Shown here: piece after piece, positions 29,012-38,161 of the stretch
Layout of the letters: every line of letters begins with the position of its first letter
Position numbering within the stretch: the first letter of the stretch is position 1
Notes under the pieces: generated by a model
Told to the model about the DNA's origin: nothing
The model's database searches: none
The model's input: the letters and a program-made list of their open reading frames with translations, nothing else
Assembly (NCBI GenBank): GCA_001899065.1
Contig: MKUZ01000018.1
Location: 216,840-280,839 of the forward strand
Direction: 5' to 3'
DNA: 64,000 nt
From: Devosia sp. 66-22
GTDB taxonomy: Bacteria > Pseudomonadota > Alphaproteobacteria > Rhizobiales > Devosiaceae
Position numbers and translations under genes: made by a program

Positions 29012-30994
29012 ATGTCCAAATGGGGCCCGATGCCCGCCGACCTGCAGGCTGCGCGCCGCGTGGTCGTTTCGCGCAACGTCATGATCCCGATGCGCGACGG
29101 CAAGCGGCTTGCGACCGACATCTACCGCCCCGCGCTCGAGAACGGCGACCCTGCGCCGGGGCCGTTCCCGGTGATCCTCACGCGCACGTCCTACGACAAA
29201 TCCAACCCGGCAATGCAAGTCGAACCGGTGGGCAATTTCTTCGCCGCGCATGGCTATGCCGTCGCGATCCAGGATATGCGCGGTCGCGGCGAGTCCGAGG
29301 ATGTGGGCAACTACCACCACGTCGCCAACCCCGAGGAAGGCAATGACGGCTTCGACACCGTCGAGTGGCTTGCTCGGCAGCGCTGGAGCACTGGCCGCGT
29401 CGGCATGGTGGGCACCTCGCACAGCGCCGTGTGCACCAATGCGGCGGCGCTGAAGAGTCCGCCCGGCCTCAAGGCGGCGTGGATCGACTCCGCGCCCACC
29501 AGCGGGCTCGACTGGCAGTGCCGCCGCGGCGGCGCCATGGCGATGCAGATGTTCCCCGCGCTGTTCGTCCATGCGCACGACGCGCCCGAGATCCGCAACG
29601 ATCCGGCGGCGATGGCGCGCATCGAATGGGGCGGGCGGCACGTGCGCAACCAGTTGCTGAGCATGCCGTTCAAGCCGGGCCAGACGGCGCTGGCCGCGGT
29701 GCCCAATCTCGAGCGCATCCTGTTTCACTATTACTACGACGGCACCCACAGCGACTTCTGGGCGATGGAGACACTCGAGAACAAGACGCGCTGGGACCAG
29801 TTCGCCGACATTCCCTGCGTGCTGTCGACCGGCTGGTACGATCTGTTCACCGAGGAGGCGACGCAGCAGTTTGCCGAACTGGCGCGGCGCAAGACGTCGC
29901 CGATGAAGCTCGTGGTCGGGCCGTGGAACCATACCGCCATGCGCGGCGGCGGCAGCGTGGTGGGCGAGGTGGATTTCGGCGCGAGCGCCGCGTGGGGCTA
30001 CGCGAAGTACAACAGCGAGCGGCTGCGCTGGTTCGACCACTGGCTCAAGGACGTCGACAACGGCGCACAGGACGACCCGCCGGTGCGGATGTTCACGATG
30101 GGCGGCGGCGACGGTTCGCTGAGCGCGCCGAAGTCCAGCGGCGCCGGCGTGTTCGGCAGCGGCATCGCGGCCAAGGGCTATCTCAACCATGGTGGTCGCT
30201 GGCGGGAGGAACAGCAGTGGCCGCTGCCAGAGGCTGTGCAAACGCCGTTCTACCTCCGCGAAGGCAACCGGCTCTCGACCGAAGCGCCCAAGGCGGCGGC
30301 GGGTGCCGCGACCTGGACGCACGATCCGGAGCATCCGGTGCCGACGCTGGGCGCGAGCGTCGCGCCGTTCCTCGAGTTCGTTCCGCTGCCCAAGGGTATC
30401 TCGCCGGACTATCTGTCGACGCGCGGCCGGATGACGACGTTCACCTATGACGGGCCGATGCATCAGCGCGAGCGGCCGGACATCTTCGGGTCGGCCGAGC
30501 CCTATCCGATGCTGTCGGAGCGCTCCGACGTCGTCGTGTTCGAGACCGAGCCGCTGGCCGAGGCGGTTGAGGTGACGGGGCAGGTGCGGGTGAAGCTCTG
30601 GGTAAGCTCGAGCGCGCCCGATACCGATTTCACCGCGCGGCTGATCGACGTCTACCCGCCCAGCGCCGACGTGCCCGAGGGTTACCACATGAACATCCTC
30701 GACTCGATCCTGCGGGCCCGCTTCCGCGACGGCTTCGATGCCGAGCGGCTGATGGAGCCGGGAACGATCTACCCGATCACGATCGTGCTGCCGCCGACGT
30801 CGAATATGTTCGCCAGGGGCCATCGCATCCGGCTCGACATTGCCTCGTCCAACTTCCCGCAGTTCGACGTCAATCCGAACACGGGCGAACCGCTGGGCCG
30901 TCACACGCATACGGTTCGCGCGCGCAACACGGTGCATTTCGACGCCGCGCACGCCTCCCATGTGGTGCTGCCGGTGATGCCCGCGGGGGCGTGA
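29012..30994 (+). CDS. CocE/NonD family hydrolase (X-Pro dipeptidyl-peptidase S15 type)
   Basis: A 660-residue alpha/beta hydrolase. It has VMIPMRDGKRLATDIYRP near residue 23, RTSYDK at 58, the oxyanion-site DMRGRGESE at 88-96 and the nucleophile Ser136 in GTSHS. A C-terminal jelly-roll domain starts near residue 440 (VTGQVRVKLWVSSSAPDTDFTARLIDVYP). Members hydrolyse acyl esters or amides such as cocaine, glutaryl-cephalosporin or X-Pro peptides. There is no signal peptide. It starts three bases after the aldolase stop, so it belongs to the hyu operon. Confidence 0.9.
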   Translation: MSKWGPMPADLQAARRVVVSRNVMIPMRDGKRLATDIYRPALENGDPAPGPFPVILTRTSYDKSNPAMQVEPVGNFFAAHGYAVAIQDMRGRGESEDVGNYHHVANPEEGNDGFDTVEWLARQRWSTGRVGMVGTSHSAVCTNAAALKSPPGLKAAWIDSAPTSGLDWQCRRGGAMAMQMFPALFVHAHDAPEIRNDPAAMARIEWGGRHVRNQLLSMPFKPGQTALAAVPNLERILFHYYYDGTHSDFWAMETLENKTRWDQFADIPCVLSTGWYDLFTEEATQQFAELARRKTSPMKLVVGPWNHTAMRGGGSVVGEVDFGASAAWGYAKYNSERLRWFDHWLKDVDNGAQDDPPVRMFTMGGGDGSLSAPKSSGAGVFGSGIAAKGYLNHGGRWREEQQWPLPEAVQTPFYLREGNRLSTEAPKAAAGAATWTHDPEHPVPTLGASVAPFLEFVPLPKGISPDYLSTRGRMTTFTYDGPMHQRERPDIFGSAEPYPMLSERSDVVVFETEPLAEAVEVTGQVRVKLWVSSSAPDTDFTARLIDVYPPSADVPEGYHMNILDSILRARFRDGFDAERLMEPGTIYPITIVLPPTSNMFARGHRIRLDIASSNFPQFDVNPNTGEPLGRHTHTVRARNTVHFDAAHASHVVLPVMPAGA

Positions 30995-31009
30995 CAGCCG
31001 GGGCGGCTG
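30995..31009 (+). terminator. Small hairpin after the CocE gene
   Basis: CAGCCG GGG CGGCTG immediately after the stop codon, without a clear T-run. It is a weak terminator candidate for the hyu operon; TATAGT at 31013-31018 just after it could be the -10 box of the next gene. Confidence 0.35.
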
Positions 31010-31071
31010 CGCTATAGTCGCGACCCGCCCGATCGATGGGCGGGCCAGCACTCCATCCCGGCGCAGTTCCG

Positions 31072-31566
31072 ATGACCACCAGCGATCCCCCCAGCGAGTC
31101 CAGCCGGCTCAGCGATCTCGAATTCTCGATGATCGTCTCCATCAACGGCTTCTGGAGCTGGGTTTCCCATTGCGCCGAGGCGGCGGGCGGGCGCGGCATG
31201 GGGCCGCTCGACGTGCTGGTGCTGCATGCCATCAACCAGCGTGCCCGCAACAAGCGGCTGGCCGATATCTGCCTCGTGCTCAATGTCGACGATACCCACA
31301 CGGTTGCCTACGCGCTCAAGAAGCTGGAGGAATACGGCTACGCCGAGCACCGGCAGGATGGGCGCGACCGCATCTATCAGAGCTCGGCCGATGGCGATGC
31401 GTTCTGCGCGCGCTATCTCGAGGTGCGCGAGAAGTCGCTGGTCGAGAGCCTCAAGACCGACGAGCTCGACTTTGCGCGGCTCGACGAGGCAACGAAGACA
31501 CTGAACCGGATGGCGCGGTACTATTCCCACGCGAGCCGGACAGCGACCGTCGCCAAGCCGAAATGA
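31072..31566 (+). CDS. Winged-helix (MarR-like) transcriptional regulator
   Basis: A 164-residue regulator. The winged helix is in LDVLVLHAINQRARNKRLADICLVLNVDDTHTVAYALKKLEEYGYAEHRQDGRDRIYQSS (about residues 45-105), ending in a helical dimerisation tail. It resembles the predicted MarR-like group of HTH proteins found next to catabolic genes. The start 31072 fits the protein better than an ATG 12 codons upstream. It may regulate the hyu/CocE operon that precedes it or the convergent importer. Confidence 0.82.
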   Translation: MTTSDPPSESSRLSDLEFSMIVSINGFWSWVSHCAEAAGGRGMGPLDVLVLHAINQRARNKRLADICLVLNVDDTHTVAYALKKLEEYGYAEHRQDGRDRIYQSSADGDAFCARYLEVREKSLVESLKTDELDFARLDEATKTLNRMARYYSHASRTATVAKPK

Positions 31567-31587
31567 GCGAGCGCCTCAGCGCTCGCT
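31566..31587. terminator. Bidirectional terminator shared by two convergent genes
   Basis: A perfect 9-bp stem AGCGAGCGC / GCGCTCGCT with a CTCA loop. It starts in the last base of the MarR-like gene and contains the stop codon of the convergent permease gene, so one structure serves both ends. Confidence 0.6.
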
Positions 31588-32484
31588 GCGATGGCGCGGA
31601 TCGATGATGTCGCGGAGCCCGTCGCCCATCAGGTTGAGCCCGAGCACGGCAACGGCGATGACGATGCCCGGGAACACCGCGACCCACCAGGCTTCCTGGA
31701 TGTAGGTGCGGCCATCCGCGATGATGTTGCCCAGCGACGGGGCAGGGGGCGGCGGGCCGACGCCGAGGAAGCTCATGATCGCTTCGGCGATGATCGAGAC
31801 GGCGAACACGAACGTCATCTGCACGATCAGCGGCGACAGTGCGTTGCCCAGGATGTAGCGGAAGATGATGCGGCCGTGGCCGGCGCCCACCGCCTTGGCG
31901 GCTTCGACATATTGCATGCCCTGCACGACGAGCACCGCGGCGCGCACCACGCGCGCTGTGCGTGGCGTGTAGGTGACGGTCAGCGCGATGATGACGGTCA
32001 TCTCCGACGGGCCGAGGGCCGAGGCGAGGGCGATGGCCAGCAGGACGCCTGGGAAGGCCATCAAGCCGTCGAGTGTCCGCATCAGCAGGCCGTCGAGCCA
32101 GCGCACATAGCTGGCCGCCGTGCCCAGGATCGTGCCGAAGATGCCGGTGAGGATGGCCACCAGGAGGCCGATCATCAGCGAGACGCGGAGGCCGTAGATG
32201 ACGCGGCTCAGGATGTCGCGGCCGTAGCCGTCTGTGCCGAACCAGAACTGCGACGACGGTCCCATGAGCACGTCGCGATAGTTGTTCTTGTTGGGGTCGT
32301 AGGGGGCGATCCAGGGCGCGAGGACCGCGATGAGCGTCAAGATCGCGAGGATTGTCGCGCCGATGAGGAAGGAGGGATGGTCGGCGAGTTCGCGCACGAA
32401 TTTGAGCGTGCGGCGCCGGCGGGCGCTCGTCATTTCGCCGCGCAGCGATTTCCCCTGGTCGATGTCGAGTGCTTCAGCGCTCAT
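31576..32484 (-). CDS. Importer A: DppC/OppC-type ABC permease
   Basis: A 302-residue inner-membrane permease with an N-terminal OppC-type segment, six membrane spans and the EAA loop YVEAAKAVGAGHGRIIFRYILGNA. WFGTDGYGRDILSRVIYGLRVSL is the DppC landmark. It pairs with the next gene to form the channel for a peptide/opine-type substrate. ATG 32484 overlaps the end of the DppB gene by 11 bases. Confidence 0.92.
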   Translation of the reverse strand: MSAEALDIDQGKSLRGEMTSARRRRTLKFVRELADHPSFLIGATILAILTLIAVLAPWIAPYDPNKNNYRDVLMGPSSQFWFGTDGYGRDILSRVIYGLRVSLMIGLLVAILTGIFGTILGTAASYVRWLDGLLMRTLDGLMAFPGVLLAIALASALGPSEMTVIIALTVTYTPRTARVVRAAVLVVQGMQYVEAAKAVGAGHGRIIFRYILGNALSPLIVQMTFVFAVSIIAEAIMSFLGVGPPPPAPSLGNIIADGRTYIQEAWWVAVFPGIVIAVAVLGLNLMGDGLRDIIDPRHRSER

Positions 32485-33421
32485 CGCGAACCCTCGGGTC
32501 GAGCCAGCCATAGAGCATGTCGACGACAATGTTGACGAAGACGAAGATCGAGGCTGTCACCAAGAGGCCGCCCTGGATCACCGGGAAGTCGCGCCGCTGG
32601 ATCGAGCCGACGATGAGCCGGCCCACGCCGGGCAGCGAGAACACGCTCTCGATCACCACCGCGCCCGAGAGCAGCACGCCGGCGGTGACGCCGACAACCG
32701 TGACGATGGGGACCAGCGCATTGCGCAAGGCGTGCTTGAAGATCACGGTGCGGGCGCGCATCCCCTTGGCGCGGGCGGTACGGACGAAGTCCTGGTCGAG
32801 CACGTCGAGCATCGAGGATCGCGTCATGCGTGCGATCACGCCCATCTGGGTGAAGGCGAGGGTCAGCGCCGGCAGTGTCATGCATCGCACCCAGCCCAGG
32901 ACGTCCTCGGTGATGGGCACGAAGCCGCCGGTGGGCAGCCAGCCCAGCGTGACGCCGAACAGGATGATCAGGACGAGCCCGAACCAGAAGTCGGGAATCG
33001 ACAGGCCGATCAGCGCAGCCACCATCGAGCCCTGGTCGACCCAGCTATTGTGGCGCACCGCGGCGAGGATGCCGAGGAGGGTGCCCATAATCGTCGCGAG
33101 CACGAGCGACAGGCCGGCGAGCGAGAGGGTGACGGGCAGGCGTTCGAGGACAGCGTCGACGACCGAGCGGTTGAGCAGATAGGAATGGCCGAGATCGCCG
33201 CGCAGCAGGTTGCCGTACCAGTTGACGGCACGTTCGAGCAGCGGCCGGTCGATGCCGAGCTGCTCGCGGATCTGCTGGATCTGTTCGGGGGTGGCGTCGG
33301 TGCCGCCGATTTCGGCCGACACGTCGCCGGGAACCAGCCACATGATGACGAAGGTCATCAGCGACACGACGAAGAGCACTGGAATGGCGCTCAACAGTCT
33401 CCGGGCGATAAACAGAAGCAT
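32474..33421 (-). CDS. Importer A: DppB/OppB-type ABC permease
   Basis: A 315-residue permease starting MLLFIARRLLSAIPVLFVVSLMTFVIMWLVPGD, the canonical DppB N-terminus, with LGIDRPLLERAVNWYGNLLRGDLGHSYLLNRSV and the EAA loop DFVRTARAKGMRARTVIFKHALRNA. Together with DppC and the two ATPases it forms importer A. It lies downstream of the binding-protein gene with a hairpin between them. Confidence 0.93.
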   Translation of the reverse strand: MLLFIARRLLSAIPVLFVVSLMTFVIMWLVPGDVSAEIGGTDATPEQIQQIREQLGIDRPLLERAVNWYGNLLRGDLGHSYLLNRSVVDAVLERLPVTLSLAGLSLVLATIMGTLLGILAAVRHNSWVDQGSMVAALIGLSIPDFWFGLVLIILFGVTLGWLPTGGFVPITEDVLGWVRCMTLPALTLAFTQMGVIARMTRSSMLDVLDQDFVRTARAKGMRARTVIFKHALRNALVPIVTVVGVTAGVLLSGAVVIESVFSLPGVGRLIVGSIQRRDFPVIQGGLLVTASIFVFVNIVVDMLYGWLDPRVRDER

Positions 33422-33444
33422 GTCTCGTCACCCGTCGGGAGAGA

Positions 33445-33471
33445 TCGGCGGGACGTTGAACGCCCCGCCGA
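33445..33471 (-). terminator. Intercistronic hairpin after binding protein A
   Basis: TCGGCGGG pairs with CCCGCCGA, extended by CGT/ACG past one A-C mismatch. It lies between the binding-protein stop and the permease start, and is more likely an mRNA-stabilising or partial-termination element that raises binding-protein level than a full stop of transcription. Confidence 0.5.
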
Positions 33472-33490
33472 CAATCAGGCTAACAGCGGC

Positions 33491-35068
33491 TTAGTTGGCG
33501 CGCCAGATGTCGTAGACGCGCGGGATACGGAAGGTCTTGAAGCCTTCGATATTGGCGCGCGACGCCTGCATCTGGCCGGTGTCGCCCAGCTTGATGATGC
33601 CGAAGTACTCGTAGAGGCGCTTCTGCACCTTCTCGAAGGTCGCCTTGCGGGCTTCCGGCGTCGCTCCGGTGATCAGCTCCTGGTAGAGAGCCTCAAGTTC
33701 CGGGTCATGCTTGACGAAGTGCGGGCGCTTACCGGTCAGGGTCGAGACGATCGCCACCGGGCCGAGATAGGGCTCGATACCCATGGTGAGCGTCCAGCCG
33801 TTCCAACCCGTGTCCTGCATGCGCAGGTTGAGCACGGTGGGGAAGTCGACCTGGTTGATCACGACGTTGATGCCGACAGCCTTGAGCTGCTCGGCGATCA
33901 CGACGGCCGCACGCCCGTGGAACGGGATGGTGTTGTCGGTGATGATCGTGAACGGCTCGTTGTTGTAGCCGGCCTCGGCGAGCAGGGCCTTGGCCTTCTC
34001 GGCGTCGTGCTTGTTGTAGTAGTCGGCGGCGCCGACGTCGCCGACGTCATACGGCGTGCCCGGGTAAGCCCAGCCGCCATTGGCAGCGAACAGGCCTTCC
34101 GACGCGATGCCGACGATTTCTTCCATGTTCAGCGCGACCTGGACGGCCTCACGGAACTTGACGTTGTCGGTCGGCGGCTCGTTGGCATTGAGGATCAGGG
34201 TGCCGAACGCCCACTGCAGGTTCTCGTAGAGCTTGATGTTGGCGTCGTTGGCGAGGCGGCGGGCCGCCGGCACCGGGATCTGGTCGAGGATGTCGACTTC
34301 GCCGGCTTCGAGCGCGGCCACCTGGGCGCCCGGCTCAGGCATGATGCGGAAGGTGACCTTGTCGAAATAGGCCGTCTTCTTGCCGCCGAACCCATCGGGA
34401 CCGGCATAGCGCGTGTCCTGGGTGTAGTCGGCGAACTTCTCGAGCGTCACGTGGCTGTCGGGCACGTACTCGGTGATCTTGTACGGTCCGGTGCCGACGA
34501 GGCTGGTCTTGCCGGCTTCAGCGTTGATGTCCTCTTCCGGGATGATCACGGCCGGCGAGCGCGGGTTGGAGAACGCCTCGAGGAAGGTGGGCGTGACGCG
34601 CTTCATGGTGAGGGTGACTTCGTAGTCGCCGGTCACCTCGATCTTCTCGATCGGCTCGAGGTTGGGCGTCGCACCGACCTTGAGGTAGCGTTCCAGCGAC
34701 GCCTTGACGTCGGTGGCCTTCATCTCGTCGCCATTGTGGAACTTCACACCCTGGCGGAGCGGAAACACATAGGTGAGCCCGTCTTCCGAGATGTTGACGC
34801 CTTCGGCCAGGATCGGCATCGGCACCACGTTCTCGTCGAAGCCGTACAGCGTCTCGTAGACGTTCAGGTTGATGTTGCGCGAGGCGCCTGACGACGTTGC
34901 CATGGCGTCGAGGCTGGGCGGGTTAGAGCCCTGCACGACGACCAGTTCGCCACCGGCGACCTGCGCCCAGGCACTGCCGGTCGGTAGAACCGCCGCCAGT
35001 GCGAGCACGCTTGTCATGGTCAGCGTGCGTAAGAATGATGTCAGTCTCTTGGTTCCCAACATAGTCAT
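33491..35068 (-). CDS. Importer A: periplasmic substrate-binding protein (SBP family 5)
   Basis: A 525-residue extracytoplasmic solute receptor. A Sec signal peptide ends near residue 35 (SAWA-Q). The family 5 (DppA/OppA/NikA) core is visible from YETLYGFDENVVPMPILAEG through FPLRQGVKFHNGDEMKATDVKASLERY to the C-terminal lobe. I start at ATG 35068, five bases after GGGGAG; ATG 35062 is also possible. The ligand is not predictable. It is expressed divergently from the GntR gene across a palindromic operator. Confidence 0.92.
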   Translation of the reverse strand: MTMLGTKRLTSFLRTLTMTSVLALAAVLPTGSAWAQVAGGELVVVQGSNPPSLDAMATSSGASRNINLNVYETLYGFDENVVPMPILAEGVNISEDGLTYVFPLRQGVKFHNGDEMKATDVKASLERYLKVGATPNLEPIEKIEVTGDYEVTLTMKRVTPTFLEAFSNPRSPAVIIPEEDINAEAGKTSLVGTGPYKITEYVPDSHVTLEKFADYTQDTRYAGPDGFGGKKTAYFDKVTFRIMPEPGAQVAALEAGEVDILDQIPVPAARRLANDANIKLYENLQWAFGTLILNANEPPTDNVKFREAVQVALNMEEIVGIASEGLFAANGGWAYPGTPYDVGDVGAADYYNKHDAEKAKALLAEAGYNNEPFTIITDNTIPFHGRAAVVIAEQLKAVGINVVINQVDFPTVLNLRMQDTGWNGWTLTMGIEPYLGPVAIVSTLTGKRPHFVKHDPELEALYQELITGATPEARKATFEKVQKRLYEYFGIIKLGDTGQMQASRANIEGFKTFRIPRVYDIWRAN

Positions 35069-35165
35069 CACTGCTCCCCGTAAGATAACTTTGGACGATC
35101 GGTACGTGCCATCTGGAGGTACTTGCGGGCGTTTCGCTTGTTCGCGTATAGCCTGCGCCATCATG

Positions 35166-35192
35166 ATCGTATAATCCGATATCGTATACGAT
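35166..35192. promoter_or_regulatory. Divergent promoter and GntR operator of importer A
   Basis: ATCGTATA (35166-35173) and TATACGAT (35185-35192) are half-sites of the motif found twice more in this cluster, and the right part forms a perfect 12-base palindrome ATCGTATACGAT (35181-35192). A perfect minus-strand -35 box TTGACA lies at 35209-35214; a spacer of 17 places its -10 inside the operator. On the plus strand TATAAT at 35170-35175 could serve the GntR gene. Binding here would repress both directions. Confidence 0.7.
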
Positions 35193-35229
35193 CCTACGAC
35201 CAGCCTCTTGTCAATTCCATTGAGCCCAC

Positions 35230-35967
35230 ATGCCCGCTGCTGAAGGTTCTGCATCAAAAGGCCGCCTCGCCGGCCTCACCCCGCTCGTCGCCAAGAGCCT
35301 GGTGAATCAAGTGGTTGACGCCATCGTCGAGGCGGCCGCCAAGGGCGTTTTTCTGCCCGGCGATCGCCTCGTCGAGGCCGAGTTGGCACGCTCACTCAAC
35401 GTAAGTCGTATTCCGGTCCGCGAGGCTCTTCGCCTGCTCGAGAGCCAGGGCGTCGTGGTGTCGGAGCGCTATCGCGGCATGAGCCTGATGAGCGTCGACA
35501 TCGATCGACTCGAGAAGATTCTGAAGGTGCGCCTGGCGCTGGAGAAGCTGGCCGGGGTCGAAGTGATGGCCAAGCTCAAGACCGATCCCACGGCGCTCGC
35601 GCCGCTGGAGAAGGTGCTGGCCGAGATGCATAAGGCGGGCAGGGCCGATGACGGCTTCCGCGTCGCCAGCCTCGACACCGAGTTCCACCAGATGCTGTGC
35701 GCACTGTCGGGGAACGAGGTTCTATTGCGGACCTTCGAGCCGCTGTCGCGTCAGCTCACCATCATCTTCGGCCTGTCGGTGATGAAGAAGGGAGTGCAGA
35801 GTATCGTCGAAGAGCACGACGAGCTGCTCGAAGTCCTCCGGGGCGGCGACCAGGCGGCGTTCGATGCCCTGATGCAGGTGCACATCCTCGATTACTCGCG
35901 CGCCGTCGACTACGAGCATTTCGTCGAGCAGCTGCGCAAACTGGAACATCGCCGCAAAACCGGCTGA
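35230..35967 (+). CDS. GntR-family regulator, FadR/FCD subfamily (importer A)
   Basis: A 245-residue repressor with an N-terminal winged helix (about 20-88; [38 protein letters not shown]) and an all-helical FCD ligand domain (about 95-225; [15 protein letters not shown] holds the usual metal-binding Asp/His). Divergent from the binding-protein gene and followed by the ATPase genes. Its most likely targets are the three matching palindromes at 35166-35192, 36001-36020 and 38097-38116. The ATG lacks a good ribosome site. Confidence 0.9.
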   Translation: MPAAEGSASKGRLAGLTPLVAKSLVNQVVDAIVEAAAKGVFLPGDRLVEAELARSLNVSRIPVREALRLLESQGVVVSERYRGMSLMSVDIDRLEKILKVRLALEKLAGVEVMAKLKTDPTALAPLEKVLAEMHKAGRADDGFRVASLDTEFHQMLCALSGNEVLLRTFEPLSRQLTIIFGLSVMKKGVQSIVEEHDELLEVLRGGDQAAFDALMQVHILDYSRAVDYEHFVEQLRKLEHRRKTG

Positions 35968-36000
35968 GCCCGCGCCCGGGACGATATCGGGCACTTGAAA

Positions 36001-36020
36001 ATCGTATACTTGTATACGAT
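36001..36020 (+). promoter_or_regulatory. GntR-type operator before the importer A ATPase genes
   Basis: ATCGTATACTTGTATACGAT: two perfect 9-base arms (ATCGTATAC / GTATACGAT) separated by TT. A TTGAAA box at 35995-36000 directly precedes it, and TATACT inside it may be a -10 box. This implies that dppDF has its own promoter, repressed by the adjacent GntR protein, rather than relying on read-through from the regulator gene. Confidence 0.75.
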
Positions 36021-36057
36021 CATGGCGGGGTACTCTGGGAAGGTCCACCACCGCTCC

Positions 36058-37061
<1,004 letters not shown>

Positions 37062-37065
<4 letters not shown>

Positions 37066-38072
37066 GCGCCGAGACGCAGGAGCCGTTGCTCATTGTCGAG
37101 CAACTGAGCAAGGAATTCGTCAGCGGCGGCGGCAAGCTGCTTGCCAAGAAGCGCACGCTGCGTGCGGTCGATGATGTCAGCTTCTCGATCGCCAAGGGCG
37201 AAACGCTGGGTCTTGTGGGCGAGAGCGGCTGCGGCAAGACGACGACGGGCCGCATGGTGCTGCGCCTGATCGAGCCGAGCAGCGGCGCGGTGCGGTTCCG
37301 GGGCGAGGACGTACTGGCCAAATCGCCGCCCGAGATGCGGCGGCTGCGCCAGGACATGCAGATCATCTTCCAGGATCCGTTCGGGGCGCTCAATCCGCGC
37401 ATGACGGCGGGCGAGCTGATCATCGAGCCGATGGTGATTCATGGCGTGGGCGACAGCGTCAGCCGTGAGCGGCGGCTGCGCCAGCTCCTCGACCTGGTCG
37501 GCCTCACGCCGCAGCATGCGAGCCGTTTTCCACACGAGTTCTCCGGCGGCCAGCGCCAGCGCCTGTGCATTGCGCGGGCGCTCTCATTGGAACCCGATTT
37601 CATCGTCTGCGACGAAGCCGTGTCGGCGCTCGACGTGTCGGTGCAGGCGCAGGTGCTCAACCTGCTGCAGGACCTCAAGCGCGAGCTTGGCCTCACCTAT
37701 TTGTTCATCTCGCACGATCTGGGCGTGGTCCGGCACATCTCGGAGCGGGTCGCCGTGATGTATCTGGGCCAGATCGTCGAGATGGGGCCGCGCGCCGCGA
37801 TCTTCGATGCTCCCAGCCATCCCTATACGCAGGCCCTGCTGAGCTCGGTGCCGTCGGCGGCCAAGGGGCGCAAATCGTTCTTTACCATCCCCGGGGACGT
37901 GCCGAGCGCGGCGCGGCCGCCCAGCGGCTGCCGCTTCCACACGCGCTGCCCCATCGCACAGCCGATCTGCAGCACGACGGCGCCGCCGCCCAAGGAGCTG
38001 AGCTCCGGCCACACCGCAGCGTGCCATTTCGCGGCGCCGTTCAATGCCAGCCCGGATCGCATCGTCGCCTGA
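37062..38072 (+). CDS. Importer A: DppF/OppF-type ATP-binding protein
   Basis: A 336-residue ABC ATPase paired with the previous one. Walker A GESGCGKT at 53-60, signature FSGGQRQRL, and a Walker B written [12 protein letters not shown], as in most OppF proteins. The C-terminal oligopeptide domain has [13 protein letters not shown]. Completes the five-part importer A, whose two halves are transcribed divergently. Confidence 0.93.
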
Positions 38073-38096
38073 GAGCTGTCGCTGGCACCACCTTGT

Positions 38097-38116
38097 ATCG
38101 TATTATTGTATACGAT
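38097..38116 (+). promoter_or_regulatory. GntR-type operator before the enolase-superfamily gene
   Basis: ATCGTATTATTGTATACGAT differs from the site at 36001-36020 at only two of 20 positions. It lies 46 bases before the start of the enolase-superfamily gene, so this gene and the following dehydrogenase gene should belong to the same regulon as importer A. Confidence 0.72.
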
Positions 38117-38161
38117 ATCCCTGAGTGAAATTCGCCGCCCTTTTGCATCGAGGAGACTTCC

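Noticed and set aside
27908-31051. A 1047-codon open frame on the minus strand
   Set aside because: It lies antisense to threonine aldolase and the CocE hydrolase, both clear families. Its product is low-complexity Arg/His/Ala-rich sequence, as expected from the mirror frame of GC-rich genes.
32330-34891. An 853-codon plus-strand frame opposite the importer A permeases and receptor
   Set aside because: A shadow frame of three recognised ABC genes; composition is typical of reverse-complement translation.
36022-36057. Earlier ATG for the importer A OppD-like gene
   Set aside because: It is one base past the operator palindrome and has no ribosome site, and ABC homology starts after 36058. 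It cannot be fully excluded because the ribosome site at 36058 is also weak.
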